DNA of 64,000 bases from Isoetes taiwanensis. Lineage: Eukaryota; Streptophyta; Lycopodiopsida; Isoetales; Isoetaceae. Shown piece by piece: positions 1 to 10,111 of the stretch. The notes under the pieces are model-generated. The model ran no database searches. It saw only the letters and a list, made by a program, of their open reading frames with translations, and had not been told where the DNA came from. The DNA is taken from contig JAJEKV010000156.1 of assembly GCA_021234155.1 (NCBI GenBank), forward strand, positions 680,001 to 744,000. The letters run 5' to 3'. The first letter of the stretch is position 1; each line of letters starts with the position of its first letter. A program made the position numbers and the translations under genes.

Positions 1-37
1 TCTACTCTTACGGCTTACATCGCTATGTTTCGCTGCT

Positions 38-872
38 TTGTTGTTTGGTGCCGTCTACATACTGTCCCTTATCTCCCGGCTTCCCCTTTTGTTGTTGCGG
101 CCTTTTTTGCCTCCCTTCATCGTCCTTAGATGTCACCCTCCTCCATTTTTTGGCCTCGGCAACCATATCCTTTTTTCATCAAATTTTCAACCTTCTCCCG
201 CCATTTTACCTTTACCCTCTTTGGCTCGTCAGTCTACCTCTCGTAGGGTTCGCCCCCCTCGTACCTTTCTTCCTCTCCCGCCTCAGCATGTTCGCTCGAT
301 TGTTCTCCACTTCGCGCATCCCGCGGCTTCTTTTCCCTCTCTGGCCCGCACTGCGCTTGTAGTACTATCCTTTGCCGCTTTTTTGCGCATTTCAGAGGCT
401 CTTGCCCTCAATTGGCGTGATCTTTCTTTTTCCTTGTCGCATGTTGATGTTCTTATCCGCCACTCCAAACGCGACCAACTTGCCCATGGTCATACGATTT
501 TTTTAGCTCGCTTGCCTTTGTTCGCATGCCCCGTCACTATCCTTCAACGCCTTATTTCTACCGGTTCTTATCATCTCCTCGATCCTCCGTCCGGCGGCCC
601 TCTTTTTCGCTCCTCTCCTTCCTTTCTGCGTCCTTTATCCTCTCCGACCGGGGGGGTGGTGGCGGGAGTGTCTTCTTGCTATCGGCTTAAATCCATCCCA
701 ATATGGTACTCATTCTGTTCGTCGCGGCAGGGCCTCAGCGGCTGCCGCTCGGGGGGTTCCACATGATGCTGCGCGCGCTCACGGTCGATGGCGTCCCTCT
801 TCTTCTCACTCCCGCTATGTGCTTCACGACCCAACTCAACACCTGGAGGTTTCGCGGCGACTGGGCTTATAG
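38..872 (+). pseudogene. Tyrosine recombinase (phage-integrase fold) of a mobile element, frameshifted
   Basis: Tyrosine recombinases cut and rejoin DNA through a covalent tyrosine intermediate and mobilise Crypton, DIRS/Ngaro and related eukaryotic elements. In the frame running from position 38 the first catalytic Arg lies in FLRISEALALNW (Arg codon 386-388), a beta-hairpin Lys in RHSKRDQ, and a CPVTILQRL helix follows. After a frame change somewhere in 640-680, where there is a G-run, the second half continues in another frame: GTHSVRRG (His 711, Arg 720), AHGRW (His 780) and SRYVLHD (Tyr 816), ending at TAG 870-872. The whole R-K-H-R-H-Y set is therefore present but split over two frames. 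The N-terminal 80 or so residues are Pro/Leu-rich and not recognised, and the true start is unknown. No reverse transcriptase or element ends were seen, so Crypton-like versus DIRS/Ngaro-like cannot be decided. Confidence 0.72.
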
Positions 873-919
873 TTGAGGAAGTCCTTTGGTAGTCGGCCGG
901 TTTTGTGTCTCTCGCGAGT

Positions 920-971
920 CCTTTCCTAGAATCCCATCGATCCGAGCCATTGGATCGCCATTCTGGAAAGG
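920..971. repeat. Imperfect hairpin downstream of the recombinase
   Basis: CCTTTCC (920-926), AGAAT and CGATCC are answered by GGATCG, ATTCT and GGAAAGG (965-971), giving about 18 paired bases around a short loop. The core CCCATCGATCCGAGCC reappears with one change near 22279. It may be the end of a mobile element, possibly of the recombinase element just upstream. Confidence 0.5.
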
Positions 972-989
972 GACGAGCGCAAGAGTAGG

Positions 990-1876
990 ATGCTGATGAA
1001 GATCAAAACCTTCTAAAAGTTGGGGCAGCTGGTTGAGTGCTTTAAGACTGATGTGTCCAAGCCTCTTATGTCACAAATCACAAGTACCATTACCAACAGC
1101 TATAAGAACAACTTGGTCAGCATATTCTTGGCCCAAATGGTAGAGATTACCCGTACGAATAGCACGAGCAAGGCTCTTTCTTGTAACTTTGTTACAAACA
1201 ATTAAAGGAAACTATTGTGCCCATATCAGTAAGACGTGCAACAGAAATTAGATCTTTACACAAAGTAGGAGCATACATTACCCCTTTTAGAGTGAAGATA
1301 CCAAGGCTAGTGGGTACTTGAATGTTACCCATTCTGCAGATTTGATGCTCACTATTGTCGTCGACTTGAACAATGTGATTAGAAGAGGTAGGTTTGAAAT
1401 TTTCAAACCAATCTTTGTGCCAACTGATATGAGATGTAGCACCAGAATCCATGATGAATTTGATAGAGCGAGGGGCTGCCACTCTCGGTCTCTTCCCAGC
1501 GCATATTCGCCACTTCAGCATACAAATGCCCAATTTGTGTGTGGGTCTTCTTTTCATGCTCTTGGATGAGAGCATTCCATAAATCATGGTTGTTCTCCTT
1601 CTGAACCTCATCAAGAAGAGATTCAGCAACAAAAAGCCCAATCGTAGCCATAGCCTTGTCATCCCGGCGTTGCAAAGCATCAAGAACAGATTTATTCTTG
1701 CCATCTGATGCAAGCTCGGATGCTGGTTCTTGGCCACTAACAATTCCCCAAACTCCTTCAGCCTTTAGAATGAGAGTCATTCTTCTCTTCCATTGCTGGA
1801 AACCTGTGCCATCGAAGATTTGAATCACACGACCGCCAGGAAAGGTAATCTGGTTGTAGCTTGCATCCTTCTCCAT
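990..1876 (-). pseudogene. Copia (Ty1) LTR retrotransposon gag-protease-pre-integrase remnant
   Basis: Read on the minus strand from ATG at 1876, the first about 100 codons match the Copia gag polypeptide (UBN2 type): VIQIFDGTGFQQWKRRM, then DALQRRDDKAMATIGL and NNHDLWNALIQEHEKKT. A frame change leads into the aspartic protease, whose active site FIMDSGATSHIS is at about 1435-1458. The GAG-pre-integrase segment follows at about 1195-990 (ARAIRTGNLYHLGQ, then HKRLGHISLKALNQL), with a TGA replacing the expected Trp before HKRLGH. Only about 100 nucleotides separate gag from protease, so the zinc knuckle region is deleted. Integrase and reverse transcriptase are missing. A primer binding site and LTR lie just upstream at 1915-2296. 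Confidence 0.85.
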
Positions 1877-1914
1877 TGCTATGTTGAACTTGAATCAATC
1901 TCAGCATACCTAGT

Positions 1915-1926
1915 GCTTTGATACCA
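1915..1926 (-). other. Primer binding site for initiator tRNA-Met
   Basis: The minus-strand sequence TGGTATCAAAGC directly adjoins the LTR edge and precedes the gag start by about 40 bases. It matches the usual TGGTATCAGAGC plant primer site except for one base. Confidence 0.7.
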
Positions 1927-2296
1927 TGTCAAGGTTGCACCAAGAGAGGGTGAGAAGGGGATGCTGTTGGAATGTTGGAGCATGTGTAATGGGCACACAT
2001 GAAGAATGACTCAGTGGAAGAGTGCCGAAAGCCCATCAAAGGGCCGGTAGCTCAGTGGTAGAGTACTTGGCTTGCAAGCAAGAGGTCCTAGGTTCGATCC
2101 CCAGCCTGTCCACCCAATCATAGAAAGCTCATTTCTCAACAGATGCACACCAATATCCGAGAGCGCAAGCTCTCAAAACAAAGGCAAAATGGAATTGTGT
2201 TGAACGTAAGTATGATACAAGATATAAAAAGAGGAAGTAGATAATAACTGCTCCCGTTATCGACCACACCCAATTATGCCGTAACTAATTAAGACA
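1927..2296 (-). mobile_element. Probable 5' LTR of the Copia remnant
   Basis: On the plus strand the segment begins TGTC next to the primer site and has a matching GACA at 2293-2296, giving the TGTC...GACA inverted ends expected of an LTR of 370 bp. The outer end is a guess, because a 26-bp imperfect direct repeat overlaps it (from 2281 and from 2307). The LTR contains a tRNA-like sequence at 2041-2112 on the other strand. No second LTR copy was seen in the window. Confidence 0.45.
2041..2112 (+). tRNA. tRNA-Ala(TGC)-like sequence, probably a tRNA pseudogene or SINE head
   Basis: The 72-nt cloverleaf has A box TAGCTCAGTGG and B box GGTTCGATCC, D stem GCTC/GAGT and anticodon TGC at 2073-2075. 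It carries the G3:U70 pair that defines alanine tRNAs (2043 with 2109). Three stem mismatches (5-68, 31-39 and one in the T stem) argue against a fully functional tRNA. It sits inside a degraded Copia LTR, so it is either an inserted tRNA relic or the tRNA-derived head of a SINE. No clear tail was found downstream. Confidence 0.6.
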
Positions 2297-3055
2297 AGTG
2301 GATACTGTAGCTAATTAAGGCAAGTGGATGGGTGGTGTAGATGCTGATGAAGTGCTGATTCAGCACATAGTCAGCACCTATGTGCTGAGTGCTGTCAGTG
2401 CTGTCAAGCAGCAAGATGGTGATCTCGATATCCTCCACTGAATCTTGCAAAGAACTTTGAAACCAAAGCAAATAATCACAAGCCAGTACCCTACATTGTT
2501 GGTAATATTTCCCAAACTTCACAATATGCTTCAAAGTATCCAATCTACCAGTTCATCAAACTTTGGAATTCCTATAAACTGAAAAGCCCACACCATCGGT
2601 AATAATATAACCATCTCTGCCTCTTCTTTAGGTTCTTGAAATTGAAAAAAAAAAAATGGAATCTCCCTTTAATTTGAAAAACAAAATTGGACTACCTTCT
2701 AGATCAGTAAATGGAATTAGATCCTCCTGGATCTGAGAATTAAACCCCAGATCTGCTCACAAATCTGAAAATGAAATTGAATCTTGATGCAATTTTGAGC
2801 CAAAATACTGAGTCACCTACCCTTCTTGTTACGATGGAGCTTGATGGTATATCCTTCTTAGTTCTCATGGGCATAAAACTATGCTCTTCTTGTCATATTG
2901 TACCACACAAATCAGTTACGGCAAAATCCCCTTCACACAAAGGAATTGCTCCTTGCTCAATGGTGTTGTTCTTTACCGACGATCACAAGACAAATGGTAA
3001 CAATTCTTTTCCAGTGGAAATTCTTGTCAAACAATGGTCTGTCGAGCACCGTGGT
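2297..3055. other. No gene recognised
   Basis: AT-rich sequence with short repeats of GTGCTGA/CAGCAC around 2345-2410. A 96-codon open frame at 2771-3061 on the plus strand has no recognisable domain and is not called. Confidence 0.6.
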
Positions 3056-3340
3056 TGTTAGAGCCTAAACTCCAACCTTGCAAGAAGGATGAAAAACCAA
3101 TAATCCAAGCTTCACTCTAACAGATCTATACAATGCACAACATAAAGACTCATAATCTCCATAGTTAGATCAAGAAAATCTCTCATACACCGTCTCTATT
3201 TTCTCTCCCTGCTCAGATAACACATAGGTAATGGATCCCCCACACCACAATGTATGCATGCCTATATCCTCCACGCGTGCATGTGCGTGTAGACTACTCT
3301 CTATACGACTATGTATATGGTCTCATATACCACCACAACA
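3056..3340 (+). mobile_element. Small Copia-type LTR (solo or 5' LTR of a truncated element)
   Basis: The segment starts TGTTAGAGCC and ends CCACAACA, so it has TGTT...AACA inverted ends. It is followed four bases later by TGGTATCAAATG (3345-3356), a near match to the initiator-Met primer site. These are the usual features of short Copia LTRs. No gag or pol follows, and no second LTR was found. Confidence 0.55.
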
Positions 3341-3344
3341 GAAG

Positions 3345-3356
3345 TGGTATCAAATG
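3345..3356 (+). other. Primer binding site next to the 3056-3340 LTR
   Basis: TGGTATCAAATG matches the first nine bases of the initiator-Met type site, and its spacing from the LTR edge is normal. Confidence 0.5.
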
Positions 3357-3462
3357 TTCTACCCTTTCAGAAGACAGGACTCTTGGTATAAAGTTATATC
3401 GTCTGTTTCAAATTAAAACTTGTCTGTATACATTTATACTGAGAGAGGTGGTTCTTCCCAGT

Positions 3463-3857
3463 CTAGAGGACTCTCATCTCCCTTTGGATCTGTTTCCTGA
3501 GAGGCCAAACAAAGCCAGAAACTCCTGTTTCTGATTCCAAGGCAATTTGAATAGGCTTCGTGGTGGCCTCTTGCTCCACTGGCTCCAGATCAACAAACTC
3601 CACATCTTCATCTTTTCTCCCCGTGATGGGAGGCTGGACTTCTGTATGGATTCCTTTAACATCTCCAGCACTATTTTTGGCATCTAGTTCCTCATTTTCA
3701 TCAGGAAAAGACTCACAGGAATAACTTATTCTGATCCTATCTTCTCTGCATCTATATCTACTGACACCATATTACGTCCCTGTTTAAGAATGCAAATTGC
3801 AGTGGTGCCAGTCCTAGAAAATGCATCAAGTACCCAGTCGCATGGGCGCGAAAACCA
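3463..3857 (-). pseudogene. C-terminal exon of an N4/N6-type DNA methylase (motif I), frameshifted
   Basis: After a good acceptor (minus strand ...GATATAG at 3858) the exon reads WFSRPCDWVLDAFSRTGTT, then AICILKQGRNMVSVDIDAEKI. This is the AdoMet-binding motif I of N6-adenine/N4-cytosine DNA methylases (consensus VLDPFxGxGTT, then GR..VGVE.D). The central Gly of FxGxG is Arg here. In beta-class enzymes motif I lies near the C-terminus, as it would here. A frameshift near 3735 is followed by an open acidic tail (CESFPDENEELD ... DEDVEFVDLEP) that stops at TAG 3463-3465. The catalytic DPPY/SPPW motif was not found upstream. Plant DNA methylases of this class are known from bryophytes (Marchantia DN4MT); that relationship is inferred. 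Confidence 0.6.
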
Positions 3858-4913
3858 CTATATCAAATTATTAATAAGTCTGAGGCTTTTTATAGTGGGA
3901 AACCACTGCGCCTTGGTGTTGCAGGTCTCTCAACTTCGGCAAGACAGCTGGGAATTGGAATGCATTGCAAGGCGGAGACTTTAAGTTCGATGCAAAGTAG
4001 CAAGAAAGAACAATACGTGCTAAACAAAACATGTGAAAAGAAGATAACACAATAGCAATATTGAAACTAAATGCAATATTGGACCCAAAGAATTAAACTA
4101 AAGGTCACTAATTTAAAATGTGCATTGTCAAATAAATATGTTTACCTTGGCGAGGAAGAGATTTTCTGCTTAAAGATATGCCTTTGGGTTGCATCTTTGC
4201 ATTTCTTCATTATCCCTATTATGCCATTACCAAAATGAAAGCCTATAAATCCGCAATAAAAGCCTACAAAAAATAATCACAAAATTCAAATACTATATAT
4301 GCATGCCATAATTCTAAATAATCGGAGACTACTGGATATTTAGTCACAAAAGCGTAAAGCCATGGAGCAAAGTTTAGGCAGGGGGGTTGTATCCTCCACA
4401 AAACCACGGGACATACAACCCTGCTGCCCATCAATTACCTAGTGTACCTAACTTTATAAAAGAAGAAGATTTTTGATATAGCCTTATTAGATTTATGTTG
4501 AAATAAATTTTGCAGTTCCAAATCCACAAATTAACTTTCCTTTGACATCTTAGCATGATAGTTGAAGCTTGTTCACATAAATAATAGACTATAACTGCTT
4601 CAATTACTCGAACAGGTTGAAGTTGCAGCATTGGTATAAGACATACCAGACTGGGATTTTGGTCATAAAAATTTGTATGGACCCATAGGTCATTAAACAT
4701 GGCAGAACAAGCTCTTGCTAATCTTTGAATCCTTTAGAGACAGGACCAGAATACCCAATCCAGACATGTCAACCAGCTACTGCACCACTCCCTTGCTTTA
4801 ATCAAGGCATGCACACCTTTGTGCTATGGATATGCTTTATGCATGCGCCAGTAAAAAACAAGCTACATAAAAACATAGGAAGAAAGGCCTTACCCCACCA
4901 TAGAAGAAACTCT
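3858..4913. other. No gene recognised between the two methyltransferase remnants
   Basis: AT-rich intron-like sequence. No DPPY/SPPW-type motif or other coding exon could be assigned on either strand. Confidence 0.5.
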
Positions 4914-5778
4914 TCAAGCATTCGGTACAAAACTTTTAGAAGCCATTGCAGAACCAAAACCAACACCATTGATGTTGACTAGAATCCAATGATTGGGTGC
5001 TCGCCAAAATCGAAAACCGTAACATGCATAACATAGATGATGCTTTCACTTTGTATGGAATTACCCCAATAATTCCTAGCTACCAGCTTTTGTAATACAT
5101 TGCATCATAAAAAGAGAACCTAAATTTCTAAGTTTAAAAATTGAAGCTTAAAGGAGCTTGAAACAAAACATCTTATACTTGCCTTTTCGCGTTGAAATTA
5201 AGTGTTTTATAATGTCTTTGGCATGACACTTGTGCCGAAGGTAAAGCTCTACTGTGAGGATTCTCTGTTGCTCAGTATCTAAGTCTCCATGGCTCCTCTA
5301 TAAATTATAACTAATGTCAATCTTCTGGTAATATCATTTTACTACATGGTATCTTAAGACATCTGAAGATTATATGACAGATTAGATCATCATATCCTCT
5401 AGCTCTTGTTGTAAAACTCACAGGACCACTCAACTTAAATTCCAAGCTTAATATCATTGCCACAAAGCTACAAAACTAGCGAACCATCAATCCGTCAGAT
5501 GATGCACTTATAGGGAAAAGAGGCCGGGTTAGGCGTGGGGAAGGTCTATAGTATAAATAATTATTTCAGAAGACAACCATTCAAACTCACCTTACGTTTC
5601 ATGTTATAGCGAATTTATAAAATAAAAAGAACATTACGGTATACTTACAGCCCTTGCAATACGGTCATTCACAGCTTGATGCATGAGTATGCCCGCTGGA
5701 ACTGAAACATTGAGGGAGTCGATCATTCCAACCATTGGGATGCGACACTTTATGTCTGCTAGAAGCAGTGCATCTTTG
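4914..5778 (-). CDS. SpoU-family (TrmH-like) RNA 2'-O-methyltransferase, three 3' exons
   Basis: SpoU/TrmH enzymes methylate ribose 2'-OH in tRNA or rRNA with AdoMet, using a knotted SPOUT fold. Exon 5649-5778 encodes KDALLLADIKCRIPMVG followed by MIDSLNVSVPAGILMHQAV, the C-terminal SpoU signature (IPM.G...SLNVSVA) that forms the knot and binds AdoMet. It ends in donor GTAAGT. Exon 5183-5297 (RSHGDLDTEQQRILTVELYL...) starts after TATAG in matching phase and ends with an unusual GC donor (GCAAGT). Exon 4914-4978 starts after TTCTAG, again in phase, and ends at TGA 4914-4916. All three are open with no stop. Upstream exons carrying the rest of the domain were not found between 5779 and 6740, so the gene may be truncated. 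Resemblance to plant SpoU proteins is from memory of the family. Confidence 0.72.
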
Positions 5779-6743
5779 CTAATACCAGTGCAAGACAAGA
5801 ACGTCAATGTTCAATGGTTCCACTACCACTCTGGACTCCCGCAATCGTCGGATTTGTCGATCCTAAGACCCATATCGTATGTTGGAGCCCCTGGGCACCT
5901 CTCGTTTCACTTATAGTCATTTATATTCCGGGGTCTCATTTTTTTGGATCCCCTGCTTGCTGCAGCCGCCTGCGCTCAAGCATGAACAAGCATTCGACCT
6001 CGAATCTTATAATTTCTGTCTGTTTTTATTGTGCTATTCCATTCCATAGATTTTGTCTTCGATTTCTTGGTTCTGGCTCTGGGATTTGGCATGGCTAGGC
6101 AAATTCGAAGCTAGTAGAAGCTCGATTAGAAGCCCTGTTGCAGCGATGACAACTGATTATTTTTGTTTATAGCTTGTCTAAGCGTCGAAACTCGGACTTA
6201 GAGATGGAGCATCATATTTTCTATTTCCGGCCAAAGGAGAAGGACCAAATCCGAAAATGTTCTTTCCGGCAGAAGCTTGAAATAGATCGGATTTTACAGA
6301 TTTAGTAGCTATGGCGCCTGCAGAAGCTGCAATGGCCGTTTTAGATGATACATAGGCCAGCAAGCTTCGGATGAAGCATTAAGTCAAGGGATTAGGAGAA
6401 GCTCCAACTTGTTGGATGGATTAAGACTTCTAGATCCAAGAAAAATGGGTATAGACCCAACAAAAATGGAGATGATTGAGGAATGGATTTGTGCGGAAGC
6501 AAGACAGATTGAGGAGGATTGAAGAGAAGCGCTCCTCACATCAGGAGTTCATGCAAAGAATAGGGGGTTGAAATTGGGGCCAGAGTTTTTGGGTGCCCCA
6601 AAAATTTAACCGGCAGTTATGCTAAACTGCCAAAAATCATATGAAAATGCTCCTAACAATAGTTAGGGGAAGGGGAGAGTCAAAAATTTGTCTCTCTCCC
6701 TATCTCTCTTCATCTCCCATCTCTCGTTATCTCTCTCTCTTTT
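5779..6743. other. Region 5' of the SpoU exons; no gene recognised
   Basis: Minus-strand ORF 6178-6363 (MLAYVSSKTAIAASAGAIATK...) is Ser/Ala/Lys-rich and could be part of an organelle transit peptide or 5' exon of the SpoU gene, but it runs into a stop and nothing links it to 5778. The end next to the repeat is CT-rich (6680-6742). Confidence 0.3.
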
Positions 6744-8210
6744 TTTTTTATGTATATTTTTCCCAAGGAAATATCCTTAGACTGTGTGACTATAGAATTA
6801 GCTATCTGCTCAAAAATATATCTATTCAATTTATCTCTGCTCTGAACAGCTCAAATAACTTGGCATGCAAGGTTAAGCGTCTGGCTATTTGTTGGATGTC
6901 TAATATTTCCCTATAGATCGTAGTCAACGAGGTTAAGCACTTGAACAAATTCTTGTCATATGTGAAGATATCAAAATTAATCTGAGTCGTTTATGGTTAT
7001 TTCCTTAGCATGTGCTTACAATAGAGTTAGCTATCTGCTCATAATTATGTCTACTAAACTATAGAGCCTTGCAATCTTGGAGTTCAACAGCCTCACTAAA
7101 ATTGGTTGACTCGTTGAACTTGGTTGACTGGTCTTCATAACGAGTTCCTAAATAAATCAAGTTACTGTCCACTATGACCTGATATACTATCTTTCTCACT
7201 CTCTATCGTATATTCCCTTTCAATTTTCTCACATATTTCCACGAACACTTGACCAAATTCATCTTTATCTCTAACTCACCTAGGGTTTCTTATTCTTAAG
7301 AAATGATGGTCATTTCATTAGGTGACCCTCCTTGTTAGTTTTCTTTATATTTCGACTGGGTAACATCTAACTTTTCCCATATTGTAATGGTTCTAGTGCT
7401 AGTGCATGTATACAGACGTTGTTTATTGAACTTTTGCATAATTCTTGGCCTATTGTTAAATCCCCACTATAAGGTAGATCGAGAGAAAATGTTTGAACTA
7501 ATTTGGGGCCATGCCAGTTCATTCCAAAACGATTTTCCCTTTTATAGCAAGTAAATTCATAGGTTATCGTACTGAATTTTGTAGGTTGAAACATATCAAA
7601 ATCTTTTGCTGCAAAATAGTCTTAGGGTTAGGGTTCATTCACGAACTTTAGGCTGCTCGGGATGGAAGCCGGCATCTCTATCCTAATTGTTTTCATTTCC
7701 TTACCTGGCACATATACGGCTTCGTGGACGGCCGGATTGAAGCTAGATGGTCCGATGCATGCGGCACTATTACATATCTGGCTTTGCTCCACAACTCAAT
7801 AGATCTGAGGCTTTGAGAATGAGGATTGCCGAATCTATATTGAAGCCCAAAATGTGCAATGTTTGACTACTAAGAAGTTTTAAACTGTGAATAATGCTGA
7901 ATGCGTTGATGCCATGACTGCAAAAGAACCGGATCCAACTGTACAACAGCCTATAATCGCCAAGGAAAATCAGGTTTCCTTTATTTTTTAGATTTATGTG
8001 TTGATATCATGATCTTTAATCTCTTAGATTCTAGAGTTCTCACGCAGCATTTTAACATAATTTTTGAAAGGTCATAGCAGCCATGTATTATTTCTAGATT
8101 GAAGATTGCTTTCTTATTAATTGATTCATGTATTCTAACAGATTGCATAATTCTTATACATCAACTCCTTGCTCATGTTCTGTTCTGACTTGTTAAGCTT
8201 ATTTGGCTGG

Positions 8211-8406
8211 TGTTTCTTCACTTGCCCCTCGCAAGAGGCGATTGATTTTTGAGGAGTTTTTGGATGTGCACTCTTATGCTTAGGCAGGTTGCTTCACTTG
8301 GTGGGTCTCCGCTTATCCGCTGAGATTTTATTCCTGTCTCTGCATTTATACTTGTATTTGACTCTTTGATTGAATAAAGTCTGACGTCCTTCAACAAAAA
8401 AAAAAA
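8211..8406 (+). mobile_element. Short 5'-truncated retroposon insert with poly(A), copy A only
   Basis: Present in copy A between TTGGCTGGT and ACTCATGTAATTT and absent from copy B. It ends with an AATAAA signal (8370s) and an 11-A tail (8396-8406), as in L1-type tails. No clear target duplication; eight bases of the target seem to be lost. Confidence 0.6.
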
Positions 8407-8768
8407 CTCATGTAATTTCTGCTCTGTTTGTAACAACATGCTTACCTCTTATAAAATAGTTCCTAGAGCTTGTCCTAACCTCGTGTTATGAAACTTATTT
8501 GGGTATTTAAATGATGTTGCTTGCTTCTTTAGCATAATACAAACTTGATATCTCCCTGTTTTCCCCATTTTGTAGCTATAAAGCTTTGTTCTTCTTCATA
8601 ATAGCTTTTCCTCTTCATGTGGTTGTATTTTTGTCTTTCTTATATGTACTTTGATGTTTCAGAGCTCTATTAATCTCCTCTTATGGTGGCCTAGTAAGGT
8701 TGCTTAACTGTCTTATTTTCCCCATTAAACTCGAGCTATTGTTTATTCCTATTAGTAAGGTTGCTTAA

Positions 8769-9291
8769 TTTTTTTTAATATAACAATCAACACACAACTA
8801 CCATTAACATTATTAACATAAACCATTGTATAAACCATTGCATTTGACACATTTAAATTAAAATCCCCCTTAAACCCCTTTGGTTTGGGTGCATATTCAC
8901 ACGGGGGGTTACTCCGGGCAACGAGAGCTGTCGGATGGGCATATTTGCCCTTTATTCCAAGATCTGGACCGTACATAACGATCCTCGTTTATGGGGTATG
9001 CATGTACAAGCTTTTGTATACTGTATATTGACATTTATAAAATACTATAAGGTTTGAGAGAATGTACTTAATGGTGTTAATTTTGTACATGTATTGTAAA
9101 TTTTTTAGAGCTCTCGCTGCCCTACATAACCCCCCGTGTGAATATGCACCCAAACCAAAGGGGGTTTAAGGGGGATTTTAATTTAAATGTGTCAAATGCA
9201 ATGGTTTATACAATGGTTTATGTTAATAATGTTAATGGTAGTTGTGTGTTGATTGTTATATTAAAAAAAATTTTGGGCCCTTCGGGCCCTA
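8769..9291. mobile_element. Foldback (long-TIR MITE-like) element, copy 1
   Basis: Left arm 8770-8911 is the near-perfect inverted complement of right arm 9127-9271, around a 215-bp centre. The inner motif GGGTGCATATTCACACGGGG is shared with copies at 33165 and 59080. Outside the right arm is a GC hairpin GGGCCC-TTC-GGGCCC (9275-9289). It lies at the left border of the DNA inserted into copy A. It has no coding capacity, so it would depend on a transposase in trans. Confidence 0.8.
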
Positions 9292-9910
9292 ACTAAAGCA
9301 GAAAGAAAATGGAAAAATCTTCCACCTAACATTGAGAAATGAAGAAACATCCATTCAGGACTATTACAACACTATTACAAGTTCAAACACCATATATATA
9401 AATTCTTGCTCAACAAGCAATAGAATGTGAAAAAACATATCTCATTGAAATCTTTGATGTAGTAGGACTTTGAAGAAACCAAGGTAAATAATAATGATGC
9501 AGAACAGCATTTCCACGCAACAATAAACAACTGTGTGTGTTGTGGTGGCACTGGCTCTATGGTAAAAGGTGCAGGTCGCTGTAGAAGCTTGTCAATGTTA
9601 AGGATCACCTTTTCCATAGATTTCACCATTTCATGCTAATTGTTGTCAGGGTCTAATGACAAAATATCTTTTAGGCCATTTAAAGGTGGTTGCTGGATCC
9701 CGTCCCTTTATCCCCTGACAAAAAATAAAATGGATCTTAGTTATCTAGTAAGTGCAAAACTGATCATAGAAAACTAACCTTTTTCAGCAATGATTTTGTA
9801 CTGGCCACCTTCCTTATTGTTCAATTCACCAGGCCTCACAATATAGTAGCTTAAATTGAGGCAGCAGACCATAAATTGCATACTTATTATTTGATTGTTC
9901 ACATACATGG

Positions 9911-10111
9911 TTATAGCAAACAACCATGCCTGGCCATTACTTTCATCAGCTCAATAGCTTTGTCAATTCAATTTGCAGCACAAAGGCCACTCAAGTAAGA
10001 AGTGTAAGTCACTACATTAGGAACACAACCAACAGCTGCCATGTCTTCAAGCAGCTGGTCAGCTTTGCTAAATTGCCTCGCCTTGCAATACCCTGTAATC
10101 ATTACAGTATA
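9911..10111 (-). pseudogene. Pentatricopeptide repeat (PPR) gene fragment
   Basis: The 67-codon minus-strand frame reads YTVMITGYCKARQFSKADQL, then LEDMAAVGCVPNVVTYTSYL, then SGLCAAN-stop-IDKAIELMKVM. This is about two canonical 35-residue P-class PPR motifs (YNxLIxGYCK...A..L...M...G..PNVVTY). PPR proteins bind organellar RNA. A TGA (9968-9970) breaks the frame, and a TAA ends it at 9911. The flanks show no further repeats. It lies inside the DNA inserted into copy A, so it is most likely a captured or passively carried gene piece. Confidence 0.82.

Noticed and set aside
38-872. Bacterial or phage integrase contamination
   Set aside because: Flanked directly by plant retroelements and without bacterial gene context; more likely a resident transposon remnant.
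2771-3061. 96-codon plus-strand ORF before the small LTR
   Set aside because: No domain, no codon signal beyond chance length, and it runs into the LTR start.
6178-6363. First exon or transit peptide of the SpoU gene
   Set aside because: Composition is suggestive but it ends in a stop and no splice route to the exon at 5778 was found.
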